From: Phycisphaerae bacterium
GTDB lineage: Bacteria > Planctomycetota > Phycisphaerae > UBA1845
DNA: 33,559 bases
Direction: 5' to 3'
Assembly: GCA_029260235.1 (NCBI GenBank)
Contig: JAJDDP010000092.1
Location: 1-33,559 of the forward strand
Shown: in pieces, positions 8,346 through 18,010 of the stretch
Layout of the letters: every line of letters begins with the position of its first letter
Position numbering within the stretch: the stretch's first letter is position 1
Made by a program: the position numbers and the translations under genes
The notes under the pieces: model-generated
Told to the model about the DNA's origin: nothing
What the model saw: only the letters and a program-made list of their open reading frames with translations
Databases searched by the model: none

Positions 8346-11333
8346 CTAGGGCGCTTTGAACGCAATCTCGTCGATGACGATTACTTCACCGTGTCTGACG
8401 TTTTCCTCAAAGTCCAGCCGCAGCCAATAGACGGTGTCATCCCATCGGTCAGGCGATCGCTTGGATAGATCGAGCGTGTAGTCATGGAGCTCGCCGCCTG
8501 GCTGAAGATCGATCATGGCTGCGGGCTCATCCCCAAGGCGGGGATTCTCCTCAGTAGCCCAGCGGATCTGCAACTTCGACGCACTTTGCGTGGCTAGGCG
8601 CAGGTGCAGGATGGGGAGCTCCTTGGCTTGGAACTTCATTCTTGGCAAGACTACATAGGGATCCCACGGGGCTTGCACCGTAAGATGCACCGTCCCATCG
8701 GCATAGCGGGGCGGCATGAATCCGTGGCGGAAGGCCAAGTCAGCGCCTGGTTCGTTGAAGTGGAATGCGGGAGGCTCGGCGCCACTCCGGTCGGCTCCTG
8801 TCAGCGTGATCAAGACGTGCTGGGTTTTCCCGGAGTCGGGGAGCATGCGCACCACCCAAGTGTTGGTGGCCTCGTCGTAGCTGAAGTCCGCCGGTGATAA
8901 AGAAGAAGCGTTCTTCGTGGGTTGATCAGCTGAGGCTGTGGGGATCTGTTCTGAACTAGCACTAGCTTGAACGCTGGCATCGATACAAACAGTCCCTGCG
9001 ATTCTCTTGGTGAGGCCATGCAGGCGAAGGAGTGGTGATCGCGGCGGTGGAACGTAGGATCCTTCGGGCGCTTGCATGGTGAATTCAATCTTGGCTCCGC
9101 TGGCTTTGCAACGCAAATGCGTTCGCCGATATTGACCGCTGCGATAACTCTCACTGATGCCGTCATCCTCGTAGAGGCTATATTCTGAATCGCCGGATGG
9201 CCAAACGTCGATGATGAGCGGCTCGTCTGCGATTTGCTCGGTGTGTTGGATGAGGCTTTGCGTGGGGATGATTGCCCCGGCCCGGACGAACATGGGCATC
9301 GTGCCAAGATCGGAATCGAGTGGAACCGGTTGGCCTGAAGCATGAACCTCGCCGGTGTTGAAGTCGAACCAGATTCCGTCCGGCAGCCAATGGGTGCGGC
9401 CTTCGCCTGCTTGGACATTGAGGGTGGGGACCACATAGAGATGCGGGCCGAGCATGAAGACTTCATCAAGGTGCCCGCCCCTGGCACTCGGGTATTCCAG
9501 CCAGAGAGGCCTCATGATGGGCACGCCGGTGCGGCTCGCTTCTTCAAAGAGCGTGTAGATGTAGGGCAAGAGCCGGTACCGCAGGTTCAGCGAATCTCGG
9601 GCGATGGCTTCGACTTGAGGGCCGAAGGACCACGGCTCTTGATCGGGGTTGTCCCAGGCGGTGTGCGTCCGGCAGTAGGGAAATAGGCTGCCCACCTGAA
9701 TCCAGCGGGCATAAAGTTCAGGCGTGGGTCCGCCACTGAAACCACCGATGTCAGGCCCGGTGAAGGGCAGTCCTGAAACGCCCATGTTCAGCACCATGGG
9801 GATGCTCATCTGCAAGTGTTCCCAAGAGCTGACATTGTCGCCGGTCCAGGAGGCGCCAAAACGTTGTCCTCCAGCATAGGTCGCCCGCGTCATGGTGAAG
9901 GCCCGCCGGTCTGGGTTTGCTCGTTTGATGCCCTCAAGCGTAGCCCGGGCCATCTGCATGCCATAGATGTTGTGACAGGCGAGGTGAGACTCCGGATCGC
10001 CTTCGTTGTCATGGATCAAGTCGAGCGGTACGGAATGATTCGGCCCGACGAAATCGGCCGGTTCGTTCATATCGTTCCAAATACCGTCGATTCCGCAAGC
10101 GCTAAGGAAGGGCGGGAAGAGGTTGGACCACCAGTCGCGAACGGCTGGGTTGCTGAAGTCGGGGAAGACCGACTCTCCAGGCCAAACCCGCCCGACGTAG
10201 GATTGCCCGTCCGGTTTGGTGAGCCACGCGCCGATCTTGCTGCCCTGATCGAACACGTCATAGCCCGCTTCGTTCTTGATGCCGGGGTCGATGATGGCAA
10301 TCGTGTGGAAACCCATGTCGTGCAGGTCGTCGGTCAGCGCTTTTGGATCGGCGAAGCGCTCCTTGTTCCATGTAAAGCAGCGGTAGCCATCCATGTAGTC
10401 GATGTCGAAGTAGATCACATCGCAGGGAATCTTTCGGCTGCGGAATCCGTGAGCGATTTCTCGAACGCGTGATTCAGGGTAGTAGCTGTACCTGCATTGG
10501 TGGTAGCCCAGCGTCCACAGGGGAGGCAGTTCGATCCTCCCGGTGAGGTCGCTGTATCGACTGACGACGTCTTTGGGATTCGGACCAGCGATCACGTAGT
10601 AGTTGAGTTCGCCTCCCTCAGCCCCAAAGGTCAGTATGTTGCGCTGCCGCTCGGCAAAATCGAAGTGGGTGCGCCACGGATTATCGAAGAACACGCCATG
10701 GTATCGGCCTTCTGTTGCGGCGATATAGAAGGGCACCGACTTGTAGATGGGGTCGGTTGTGGCTCGATAGCCTGGACGGTCTGAGTTCCAGTTGGTCCAG
10801 GATCGCCCTCGCTTGTTGAGGCCGCCGGTCTTCTCGCCCAAGCCATAGATAGCTACTCCGTCGGGCAATTGTTGCCATACACGGACCGGAGTGGATGGCG
10901 GATTCGTCGGCTGTGCCGACCTCCATCCCAGGCCGCGCCTTGGGTCGTCGGCTGTAAGTACGTTGCCCTCGGCATCTTGTACTTCGATGCGGCATGGAGT
11001 TCGATGGACGATCACATTGAGCGACCCGGTGGCCAGAACTAGCCTATCTTCGCCCTGGTCGATCCATTTGAAGGAGCCCCGGGCGTTCAGACCAGTCACT
11101 GCCCAGGAGAAGTCGCGCCCGAACGTGCCCTCCGGTGCCAGCCGAACACGAACAACGTGGTTACTCATGGCGGAGATGCGCACCGAAGCATTCTTGCAAC
11201 TGAGGTTGAGATTGGAACCGTCGAGTTCGAATGACTGGACATCACCAAGGTGGTGCCATGAATCGGCACTTATCGTCGCGAGCCCGGCGAATAAGGGCAG
11301 TATGCACGCAAAGAACTTGCCTAGCTGAACCAC
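8346..11333 (-). CDS. Secreted GH31 alpha-glucosidase, last gene of the maltodextrin operon
   Basis: Family GH31 retaining alpha-glycosidase of 995 residues. It should release glucose (or alpha-xylose) from non-reducing ends of oligosaccharides. Numbering is from a GTG start at 11333, preceded by AAGGGAAGG at good spacing. That start gives a clean signal peptide (VQLGKFFACILPLFAGLATISA) and places the gene 31 bases after the phosphorylase stop. The catalytic nucleophile is D421 in GIWNDMNEPADF and the acid/base is D499 in SWTGDNVSSW. Before the barrel is the usual N-terminal beta-sandwich (YGLGEKTGGLNKRG). After it come a DUF5110-like region (SLYEDDG) and a C-terminal beta-rich extension of about 150 residues that I do not recognise. 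Export suggests it acts outside the cytoplasm, unlike its neighbour phosphorylase. Confidence 0.92.
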   Translation of the reverse strand: MVQLGKFFACILPLFAGLATISADSWHHLGDVQSFELDGSNLNLSCKNASVRISAMSNHVVRVRLAPEGTFGRDFSWAVTGLNARGSFKWIDQGEDRLVLATGSLNVIVHRTPCRIEVQDAEGNVLTADDPRRGLGWRSAQPTNPPSTPVRVWQQLPDGVAIYGLGEKTGGLNKRGRSWTNWNSDRPGYRATTDPIYKSVPFYIAATEGRYHGVFFDNPWRTHFDFAERQRNILTFGAEGGELNYYVIAGPNPKDVVSRYSDLTGRIELPPLWTLGYHQCRYSYYPESRVREIAHGFRSRKIPCDVIYFDIDYMDGYRCFTWNKERFADPKALTDDLHDMGFHTIAIIDPGIKNEAGYDVFDQGSKIGAWLTKPDGQSYVGRVWPGESVFPDFSNPAVRDWWSNLFPPFLSACGIDGIWNDMNEPADFVGPNHSVPLDLIHDNEGDPESHLACHNIYGMQMARATLEGIKRANPDRRAFTMTRATYAGGQRFGASWTGDNVSSWEHLQMSIPMVLNMGVSGLPFTGPDIGGFSGGPTPELYARWIQVGSLFPYCRTHTAWDNPDQEPWSFGPQVEAIARDSLNLRYRLLPYIYTLFEEASRTGVPIMRPLWLEYPSARGGHLDEVFMLGPHLYVVPTLNVQAGEGRTHWLPDGIWFDFNTGEVHASGQPVPLDSDLGTMPMFVRAGAIIPTQSLIQHTEQIADEPLIIDVWPSGDSEYSLYEDDGISESYRSGQYRRTHLRCKASGAKIEFTMQAPEGSYVPPPRSPLLRLHGLTKRIAGTVCIDASVQASASSEQIPTASADQPTKNASSLSPADFSYDEATNTWVVRMLPDSGKTQHVLITLTGADRSGAEPPAFHFNEPGADLAFRHGFMPPRYADGTVHLTVQAPWDPYVVLPRMKFQAKELPILHLRLATQSASKLQIRWATEENPRLGDEPAAMIDLQPGGELHDYTLDLSKRSPDRWDDTVYWLRLDFEENVRHGEVIVIDEIAFKAP

Positions 11334-11364
11334 GGCTAACCTTCCCTTCGAGAGACGTGACCAT

Positions 11365-13461
11365 TTACTTCTTTGATTCGGAGCGAAGACAGGGCAGATA
11401 GTAGCGCCCAAGGTACTGCTTGACCATTCGGTGGCTATTGAATGTCGGGGCGATCGTAGCAATCGCGTTCTTCATGCAGCGTAGCCAACCAATGGGTACG
11501 CCCTGGCGATTGCGCTCAAAGTAGAGCGGCACGATTTCCCTTTCCAAACACCTGTAGAGCGAGCGGGCATCGCGGGCGTCGGCGGCGGCGGATCCACTGT
11601 GGTCTTTGTTCGTGCCGATGAACCAGCCGTTCTTGCCATGCTTGCACGCTTCGGGCCACCATCCGTCCAGGATGCTGAGGTTTAGGCCTCCATGTAGCGC
11701 CGGCTTCATGCCGCTGGTTCCACTCGCTTCGTGCGGGCGGCGCGGATTGTTTAGCCAAACATCCACGCCCGAAACCATGTGGCGGGCGATGTCAATGGTG
11801 TAGTCCTCAAGGAAAATGACCCGAGTCTTGAAGCGACGGGATCTTGTTTGGCGGACGATCTGGGTGACAAGTTCCTGTCCATCGGCATCAGCCGGGTGGG
11901 CTTTGCCCGCAAAAATGAGCTGCACGGGTCGCCTGGTATTGTTGATGATCCGGTTCAATCGCTCGATGTCGGAGAAGATCAGCGCTGCCCGCTTGTAGGG
12001 GGCGAACCTGCGGGCGAATCCGATGGTTAGTGCGTTTGGGTCAAGGGCGCGGCTTCCGCTGCTGGGCTGGGCTCGGACGAAGTCAATCAGTTCAAGCTTG
12101 AGCTTGCAGTGAAGCTCCCAGAGCGCCTTGGCAGGAATGTTCTTCACCTTAGCCCAGACTGATTCTCGATCCTGCTTGGCATCCCAGTCCGAAGGCAACC
12201 ATTCATCAAAGAAATCGGACATGGTTGGGTGCAACCAAGTTCGTATGTGGACGCCGTTGGTGATCGCTCCGATGGGAACCCGATCGAGCGCACGCTTGGG
12301 CCAAACGGCTTGCCACATTTTTCGCGAAACCTCGGTGTGCAACTCGCTGACACCGTTGGCTTTCTTGGCTAGACGCAGGGCGAGTGGCGTCATGCCGAAA
12401 TCTTCGCCCGTATCCGAAGGATCAATTCTGCCCAGGGCCAGTAGGGCGTCGTTGGTCAGACCCAGCTGGCGTGCGTGACTCTTCATATGGGCAAGAACCA
12501 GCTTGGGATCAAATGTCTCGTTGCCAGCTGGGACGGGTGTGTGGGTCGTGAAGACCGTACTGGCCGCCACCCGCTTCGAGGCGACGGTGAAACTTAGGTC
12601 TCGGTCTTTCATAAGCTCAGCCACACGTTCAAGCGAGCAAAACGCAGCGTGTCCCTCGTTCAGGTGGCAGACCGAAACGGGGAGTTTGAGCTCCCGCAGT
12701 AATTTCCATCCGCCGACGCCGAGCAAGACTTCCTGGCGAATGCGCGTCTGGCGGTCTCCGCTGTAGAGGCGGTTGGTGAGTTTGCGGTATTGAGGTGGGT
12801 TGGCAGGCAAATCGGTGTCGAGCAAGAGAATGGTCATCCTGCCGACGGCGAGGCGCCAAGCCCGGGCGACCACCTTATCTTGGCCTATTTGGAGTTTCAG
12901 CTCGAGGGCGGTGCCGTTGGGTTTGGTAACTTCCGAAATAGGCAGGTCAGCCGGATTGAGACGATCATAGCGATGCGTCTGGTTACCGGCCTTGTCGATT
13001 CCCTGTCGGAAGTAGCCTTGCCTCCAGAGGATACCAATCCCGACCAAGGGGAGACCTAGATCGCTGGCACTCTTGAAATGGTCTCCCGCAAGGATGCCCA
13101 AGCCACCCGAGTAGATCGGCAGCGACTCGTGAAGCCCGAACTCCATGCAGAAGTAGCCGACCAATCCTCTCGGTTTGGATTTCGTATGTTGTTGATACCA
13201 AGTCCTCGCACGCAGGTACTGCTTGAATCGACGGTGTGTCGCTCGAACTCTTCGGCAGAAATCTGTATCTGCGGCAAGTTGTTTGTTGCGTTTGGCTGAA
13301 AGATTGGCCAGCAAGGCGACCGGGTTGTGTTCAATACGTTGCCATATTCTTGCATCAATCTCGGCAAAGAGACTCACCGCTCGTGGATCCCAAGACCACC
13401 AGAGGTTTTGCGAGAGATCGGATAGGCATGCCATGGGGCCATCGGTTGTAGACTTGCTCAT
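11365..13461 (-). CDS. glgP: Alpha-glucan phosphorylase, GT35, short type
   Basis: Cytosolic PLP enzyme that splits maltodextrin or glycogen with phosphate to give glucose-1-phosphate. It is 698 residues, the short form with an N-terminal DUF3417-like region (SDLSQNLWWSWDPRA), and lacks the long regulatory N-terminus of animal and E. coli enzymes. Motifs: YFCMEFGLHESLPIYSGGLG (about 103-122), HLNEGHAAF (266-274), IGAITNGVHIRTW, GFARRFAPYKRA (481-492), and the PLP lysine K586 in GTSGMKPALHGG. It begins 60 bases after the ATPase gene and ends 31 bases before the GH31 gene. Its role is to convert imported maltodextrin without spending ATP on glucose phosphorylation. Confidence 0.93.
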   Translation of the reverse strand: MSKSTTDGPMACLSDLSQNLWWSWDPRAVSLFAEIDARIWQRIEHNPVALLANLSAKRNKQLAADTDFCRRVRATHRRFKQYLRARTWYQQHTKSKPRGLVGYFCMEFGLHESLPIYSGGLGILAGDHFKSASDLGLPLVGIGILWRQGYFRQGIDKAGNQTHRYDRLNPADLPISEVTKPNGTALELKLQIGQDKVVARAWRLAVGRMTILLLDTDLPANPPQYRKLTNRLYSGDRQTRIRQEVLLGVGGWKLLRELKLPVSVCHLNEGHAAFCSLERVAELMKDRDLSFTVASKRVAASTVFTTHTPVPAGNETFDPKLVLAHMKSHARQLGLTNDALLALGRIDPSDTGEDFGMTPLALRLAKKANGVSELHTEVSRKMWQAVWPKRALDRVPIGAITNGVHIRTWLHPTMSDFFDEWLPSDWDAKQDRESVWAKVKNIPAKALWELHCKLKLELIDFVRAQPSSGSRALDPNALTIGFARRFAPYKRAALIFSDIERLNRIINNTRRPVQLIFAGKAHPADADGQELVTQIVRQTRSRRFKTRVIFLEDYTIDIARHMVSGVDVWLNNPRRPHEASGTSGMKPALHGGLNLSILDGWWPEACKHGKNGWFIGTNKDHSGSAAADARDARSLYRCLEREIVPLYFERNRQGVPIGWLRCMKNAIATIAPTFNSHRMVKQYLGRYYLPCLRSESKK

Positions 13462-13521
13462 TCTTCTTGTCTCTTATGGAAAGTTACCACGAAGCTATCA
13501 ATTAGACCTGGATGACTCAGA

Positions 13522-14646
13522 TCAACGTGCGACTCGCGCCGTCAAGTTCGCACCGGATTGCCCAGCCTCAAAAATGTGGGCCCGGGCTGTTTCAATGAAT
13601 ACGCGAACCTCGGCGCCCTCGTCTGCTGGAACATCAGCTGCTATCCGGGCAACAACCTGCTGGCTGCTGGGGAGTGTCAGGTAGACGTCCTTCTCGTTGC
13701 CCAGCACCTCGATGACCGAAACGGTCATGGTCAGGCACGATGATCCACCCGCGTCGCCCTGGCTGCCAATGCTGAGCAGTTCCGGCCTGGCACCGTAGAC
13801 TAGCGATTGGCCGGCTCGATCTCTCAGTAGGTTTTCGGCGCCGCTGGGTAGGTCAAGTAACCCATGCCCGGTGTCGAATACCAGCTTGCCCTCATGCTGG
13901 GCGAGTTGTCCCTCAAAGAAGTTCATCGGGGGCATGCCAATAAACCCGGCTACGAAGCGGTTTGCGGGTCTGTTGTAGACCTCATGGGGCGACGCGCACT
14001 GATGGACGTGGCCATCTTTCATGATCACGATGCGGTCGCCGAGGGTCATGGCTTCTTCTTGATCGTGGGTAACGTAGATGGTCGTGGTCTGAAGCTTGCG
14101 GTGGAGGCGCTTCAATTCTGCCCGGGTTTGGATTCTTAGCCGAGCGTCGAGGTTCGAGAGTGGCTCATCGAAGAGGAACGCCTGCGGAGTGCGGACGATG
14201 GCCCGTCCTACCGCGACGCGTTGGCGCTCTCCACCCGACAGGGCTTTTGGTTTTCGATCCAGCAGGTGCTCGATGCCGAGCATCTCAGCCGCCTGCCGCA
14301 CCCGGCGATCAATATCCGGCTTAGGAACTTTGCGCATGCGCAGTCCAAAGGACATATTTTTATAGACTGTCATGTGCGGATAGAGGGCGTAGTTCTGAAA
14401 GACCATGGCAATGTCGCGGTCTTTGGGGGCTACGTTGTTGACCACCCGGTCACCAATCTTGATGCTGCCCTGGTCGATGTCCTCTAGCCCAGCCACCATG
14501 CGCAAGGTCGTGCTCTTTCCGCAGCCAGACGGTCCGACCAACACCAGGAACTCGCGATCAGCAATCTCGATGCTGACGTCGTTGACCGCAGGGTGGTCGC
14601 TTCCCGAGTAGGTCTTGTATACGCGATCCAAGGTGACAGATGCCAT
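13522..14646 (-). CDS. ABC sugar importer ATPase, MalK/UgpC/MsmK type
   Basis: Energises the maltodextrin importer encoded upstream. It has 374 residues. Walker A is GPSGCGKST (38-46), the Q-loop is Q84, the signature LSGGERQ (136-142), Walker B FLFDEP (D160, E161) and the H-loop H194. The region after about residue 235 (NFFEGQLAQHEG, VYGARPELLS, and a final EVRVFIETARAHIFEAG) is the MOP/OB regulatory domain typical of MalK and UgpC. An AGGAGGAAG ribosome site precedes the ATG at 14646. A spacer of 94 bases with two stem-loops separates it from the permease gene. MalK-like ATPases are often shared between sugar transporters, but here it is cotranscribed with a complete membrane unit. Confidence 0.93.
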   Translation of the reverse strand: MASVTLDRVYKTYSGSDHPAVNDVSIEIADREFLVLVGPSGCGKSTTLRMVAGLEDIDQGSIKIGDRVVNNVAPKDRDIAMVFQNYALYPHMTVYKNMSFGLRMRKVPKPDIDRRVRQAAEMLGIEHLLDRKPKALSGGERQRVAVGRAIVRTPQAFLFDEPLSNLDARLRIQTRAELKRLHRKLQTTTIYVTHDQEEAMTLGDRIVIMKDGHVHQCASPHEVYNRPANRFVAGFIGMPPMNFFEGQLAQHEGKLVFDTGHGLLDLPSGAENLLRDRAGQSLVYGARPELLSIGSQGDAGGSSCLTMTVSVIEVLGNEKDVYLTLPSSQQVVARIAADVPADEGAEVRVFIETARAHIFEAGQSGANLTARVAR

Positions 14647-14668
14647 GGTTTATACTTCCTCCTATGCC

Positions 14669-14728
14669 GCTCGCTTCGAGCGTAGTCGCTGAAGGCGAAG
14701 CAAAGCGTGACACCGGCCCGGACCGGTG
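14669..14728. promoter_or_regulatory. Two intercistronic stem-loops between the malG-like and malK-like genes
   Basis: GCTCG-CTT-CGAGC (14669-14681) and CACCGG-CCCGGA-CCGGTG (14711-14728) are two perfect inverted repeats in the 94-base gap. No T tract follows either, so they are more likely mRNA stabilising or processing elements than terminators. They could lower expression of the ATPase, phosphorylase and glucosidase relative to the upstream genes. Confidence 0.5.
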
Positions 14729-14740
14729 GAAAGGTACGGA

Positions 14741-15601
14741 TTATCCCTTAACCGCGCCAAGACTCAGGCCGCTGACAAACTGCTTTTGGGCGACCAGGAA
14801 AAGGATGATACAAGGGATCATGGTCACGATGCTAGCGGCCATCAGATAGTGGGCGTCCCTGAAATCGCCGTATTGGTTCTGGAATGAGTTCAAGGCAACA
14901 GCCAAGGTCATTTGCTCCTCGGATTGCAGGTAGATCAAGGGGCCCATGAAATCATTCCAGGCGAAGATAAAAGTGAAGATGGTGGTGATGGCGATCACCG
15001 GCTTGCAAATGGGCAGCATGATCTGCACCCAGATGCGGACGTGGCTACACCCGTCGATGCGGGCAGCCTCAATCAGAGATTCAGGCACTTGGCTGAAGAA
15101 CTGGCGAAACATGAAAATGTAGAACGGTGCCCCGAAGAAGGCAGGGACCACCAAGGGTAGCATCGTATCGATCCAGCCAAAGGATCTAAACATGATGAAC
15201 ATCGGGATGAGCGTGACTTGAACAGGCAGCATCATGGTGGCGACCATGAGGCCAAAGGCGACGCCGCGACCGCGAAAGCGGAGGCGGGCGAACGCGTAAC
15301 CGACCAAGCTGCACGAAAACACCTGACCGATCACGACCAGCGTGGTGATGACCACGGTGTTGGTCAAAGCGTCGAGAAAGCCAATCCAAGGTTTGCTGCC
15401 CATCCTGCGCAGGGCGTCGGGATAGTTCGACCACTGCGCGTCGGAAGGCCACCAATTGAACCCGCTCGCACTGGCTGAGGCGCTGGCTTCTGCCGGCGTG
15501 GAGAGGCTAGTCACCACCATCCACCAGAACGGAAAGATCATCACGATGCTACCTGCCACCAGACAAGCGAAGGCGAATATCTTGGAGCGGGTCAACCTCA
15601 T
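14741..15601 (-). CDS. ABC sugar importer permease, MalG type
   Basis: Inner-membrane permease of 286 residues with six predicted transmembrane helices, the first at about 8-30. The EAA loop that docks to the ATPase is at about 178-197 (EAARIDGCSHVRIWVQIMLP). The ATG at 15601 overlaps the stop of the upstream fusion gene (ATGA), which implies translational coupling. Longer in-frame starts would lie within that gene. An Ala/Ser-rich segment (SASASASG, 40-47) follows the first helix. The end GLSLGAVKG is the standard MalG-family C-terminus. It pairs with the permease half of the upstream fusion to form the heterodimeric channel. Confidence 0.94.
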   Translation of the reverse strand: MRLTRSKIFAFACLVAGSIVMIFPFWWMVVTSLSTPAEASASASASGFNWWPSDAQWSNYPDALRRMGSKPWIGFLDALTNTVVITTLVVIGQVFSCSLVGYAFARLRFRGRGVAFGLMVATMMLPVQVTLIPMFIMFRSFGWIDTMLPLVVPAFFGAPFYIFMFRQFFSQVPESLIEAARIDGCSHVRIWVQIMLPICKPVIAITTIFTFIFAWNDFMGPLIYLQSEEQMTLAVALNSFQNQYGDFRDAHYLMAASIVTMIPCIILFLVAQKQFVSGLSLGAVKG

Positions 15602-17985
15602 GATTTCAAGGCCTCGTAGTGTACGAACTTCTTGCTGGCCCACATGAGCAGCAGGGTCAACGCCAAGATGATCAACAAGAGTACCCAGGCCAGCAGCGAC
15701 GCATAGCCCATGTCGTGGAAGTCGAACGCTTGATTATAGAGGTAGATGACGAAGAAACGCGTGGCATCGCCGGGTCCGCCGCCGGTCATGACGTAGGCCT
15801 GGGTGAAGATCTGAAAGGACGCGATCACAGCGATGATCACATTGAAGAAGACGATGGGGCTGAGCATGGGCAGGGTGACGTTGGAAAACCGCTGCCAACC
15901 AACAGCCCCGTCAATTTCCGCCGCTTCATAGAGGTCTTTCGGGATGCCCTTCAGCCCGGCTAGGTAGATCATCATGGTCCCGCCGATGGCCCATAGATTG
16001 ACAATGACAAATGCTGGCACTGCCCAGGTGCCCGCATCTTTCTCGAACCAGGATGGCGATGTAAGGCCAAACGGCAAGAGGGGGTCAACCCAAGCGCGAA
16101 CCAGTCCATGTTCGTGGTGAAACACCCACTTCCACATCACAGCCATGCCCACGCCGGCCAGGACGCTGGGTAAGTACCAAGTCGCTCGAAAAAACCCGAT
16201 GGACTTGAATTCATAGTTCATCAACATGGCGGCCAGCAGTGCCACGACTTGGCTCGTGGGGACGGCCAGCAGGGCATACCAAGCCGTCACCAGCAATGAC
16301 CGTTTGAAGGTGCCATCCGACCCCCAAAGGGTGGCTAGGTTCTCAAGTCCGGTCCACTCCGCATGTTCCAGAGTGGTCATTCCGTTCCAGCGGGTGAATG
16401 CCAGCAGCAGCGACAAAATGATCGGAAAGGCCGTGAAGGCGATGAAGCCCACGACCCATGGACCAATCATGCCGTAGCCAGCCACCTCTTCTTGAAAAGC
16501 AAGGCCCCTCGGGCGGCGGCGCCACCAGAGGGTCAAACCGATCACGATGCCGAGCAGGACCGGAAGAGCTAGGTAGGTGATCACCATTCCCCAGGGCATT
16601 CTTGGGAATGATCCACTGGATCGATCGGCGGCCTGGATATCTTTCCACCCGCGTTCGACGTGCTGCATGGCTGGTGCTACGGGCTTGTTCAGTTTGAAGA
16701 TGTCCTCCAGCCGCACGCGCAGCTGGTGCAGGTATTTGGGATCGGCAGGCCAAATAATAGGGCGGGCATGGTCTGCTGCATCAAGGAAGACCTGAAAGTT
16801 GCTCGGCTTGAGCGAGGGGTCGGAGAACGCAGGCCCGTTGGCGACGCTCTGCAAAATGGGAATCGCCAGGCCCGCCCGGCACATCAACTCTTGCGCTCTG
16901 GGACTGCTGAGATATTTGATGAAGCGCCATGATTGTGACTTGTGTTTGCTGCCCTCGGCGATGGCCCAGCCGGTGGTGAACACGCCATTGACCGATGCGT
17001 GCCCAGCCGCATGGGGAAAGGGGGCGAAGTCCCAGTCGAAGTTTTCGATCAAGCGGTAGGTCGGCGCCTTCCATCGACCAAACGGACCAGCCATACCGAC
17101 GTTTCCGGCTAAGAACGGTTCCTGCCCGGTTTCCAATTGAGTTTTTGCTGAGACCAGGGTTCGCTCTTCGTCGTGAAACCAGCCGCGCAACTTGTCCAAG
17201 GCAGCCTGCATGGATGGGTCGTCGAGCTTCAACACTTTCCAGGTGGGATCGGCAAAGTCCACGCCGTGGGACCATAGAAAGATGCGGGTCATGGATTCCC
17301 AGGTGGCGAAATCCGCGCCGTAGCACCCGGGGAGTTTGGCGATGGTCCGGGCCGCATGAACGAATGCATCCCAGGTCCAGCCATCGGCAGAAGGTTCTGG
17401 CAGGCCGGCTTGCTCGAACAAGTCCTTGTTGTAGTAGAAGCCCACGGTGGTGAAGTCCTTGGGCAAAGCGATCAGTCTTCCTCGGCCTACCTCACCGCTC
17501 TCTTTGTCGTAGCGGTAGGCCTCTAGTGCAGCCGGGAAGACGTCTTTGAGATCGATCGTAGGAGTATCGTTGGCCTGGTCATTCTCGATGAGTTGATCGA
17601 TGTCGGCCAGCAGATCCTTGGACGCAAAGTCAGCCACCTTTTCGTAGCTGAGGTAGAACACGTCGGTCGGATCACCGGCTGCGAACATGGTTTGGAGTTT
17701 TGTGTTCACCGCAGCCAACTGCCCGAGATTCGTACGCAGCACGCGGATGTCGTGGTTTTCTGGAAGGCTCTCGAAATCGCTGACTAAGCGAGCCAGGATT
17801 TCGTCTTCGTTCTTCTCACCCCAGTGAAGGACCGTGATCTGGACCTGATCGGCATTGAGTCGATCAGCCCGGATCATAGGGCGGGCAATGACCCAGCCGA
17901 AGGAAAAGAGCACAACAATAGTCGCCGCCACCGAGACCAGGATGCGAAAAGATCGCCCTAAGATGTTGAACAATCTTGAAACCAT
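15598..17985 (-). CDS. Fused sugar-binding protein and MalF-type permease
   Basis: One uninterrupted frame of 795 residues joins two parts normally encoded separately. Residues 13-34 are a hydrophobic anchor (ILVSVAATIVVLFSFGWVIA) without an obvious cleavage or lipobox site. Residues about 48-450 are a family-1 extracellular sugar-binding protein (ITVLHWGEKNEDEI, then TDVFYLSYEKVADFA, then PKDFTTVGFYYNKDLFE, with GWTWDAFVHAARTIA). A second membrane segment lies at about 468-488 (VITYLALPVLLGIVIGLTLW). Residues about 500-795 are the permease, with the EAA loop EAAEIDGAVGWQRFSNVTLP at about 687-706. The start at ATG 17985 lies 25 bases after the pullulanase stop. The binding domain would stay tethered to its own channel outside the membrane. 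Confidence 0.92.
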   Translation of the reverse strand: MVSRLFNILGRSFRILVSVAATIVVLFSFGWVIARPMIRADRLNADQVQITVLHWGEKNEDEILARLVSDFESLPENHDIRVLRTNLGQLAAVNTKLQTMFAAGDPTDVFYLSYEKVADFASKDLLADIDQLIENDQANDTPTIDLKDVFPAALEAYRYDKESGEVGRGRLIALPKDFTTVGFYYNKDLFEQAGLPEPSADGWTWDAFVHAARTIAKLPGCYGADFATWESMTRIFLWSHGVDFADPTWKVLKLDDPSMQAALDKLRGWFHDEERTLVSAKTQLETGQEPFLAGNVGMAGPFGRWKAPTYRLIENFDWDFAPFPHAAGHASVNGVFTTGWAIAEGSKHKSQSWRFIKYLSSPRAQELMCRAGLAIPILQSVANGPAFSDPSLKPSNFQVFLDAADHARPIIWPADPKYLHQLRVRLEDIFKLNKPVAPAMQHVERGWKDIQAADRSSGSFPRMPWGMVITYLALPVLLGIVIGLTLWWRRRPRGLAFQEEVAGYGMIGPWVVGFIAFTAFPIILSLLLAFTRWNGMTTLEHAEWTGLENLATLWGSDGTFKRSLLVTAWYALLAVPTSQVVALLAAMLMNYEFKSIGFFRATWYLPSVLAGVGMAVMWKWVFHHEHGLVRAWVDPLLPFGLTSPSWFEKDAGTWAVPAFVIVNLWAIGGTMMIYLAGLKGIPKDLYEAAEIDGAVGWQRFSNVTLPMLSPIVFFNVIIAVIASFQIFTQAYVMTGGGPGDATRFFVIYLYNQAFDFHDMGYASLLAWVLLLIILALTLLLMWASKKFVHYEALKS

Positions 17986-18010
17986 GGTTAGGCGATCTTC
18001 CCAGTCCAGC

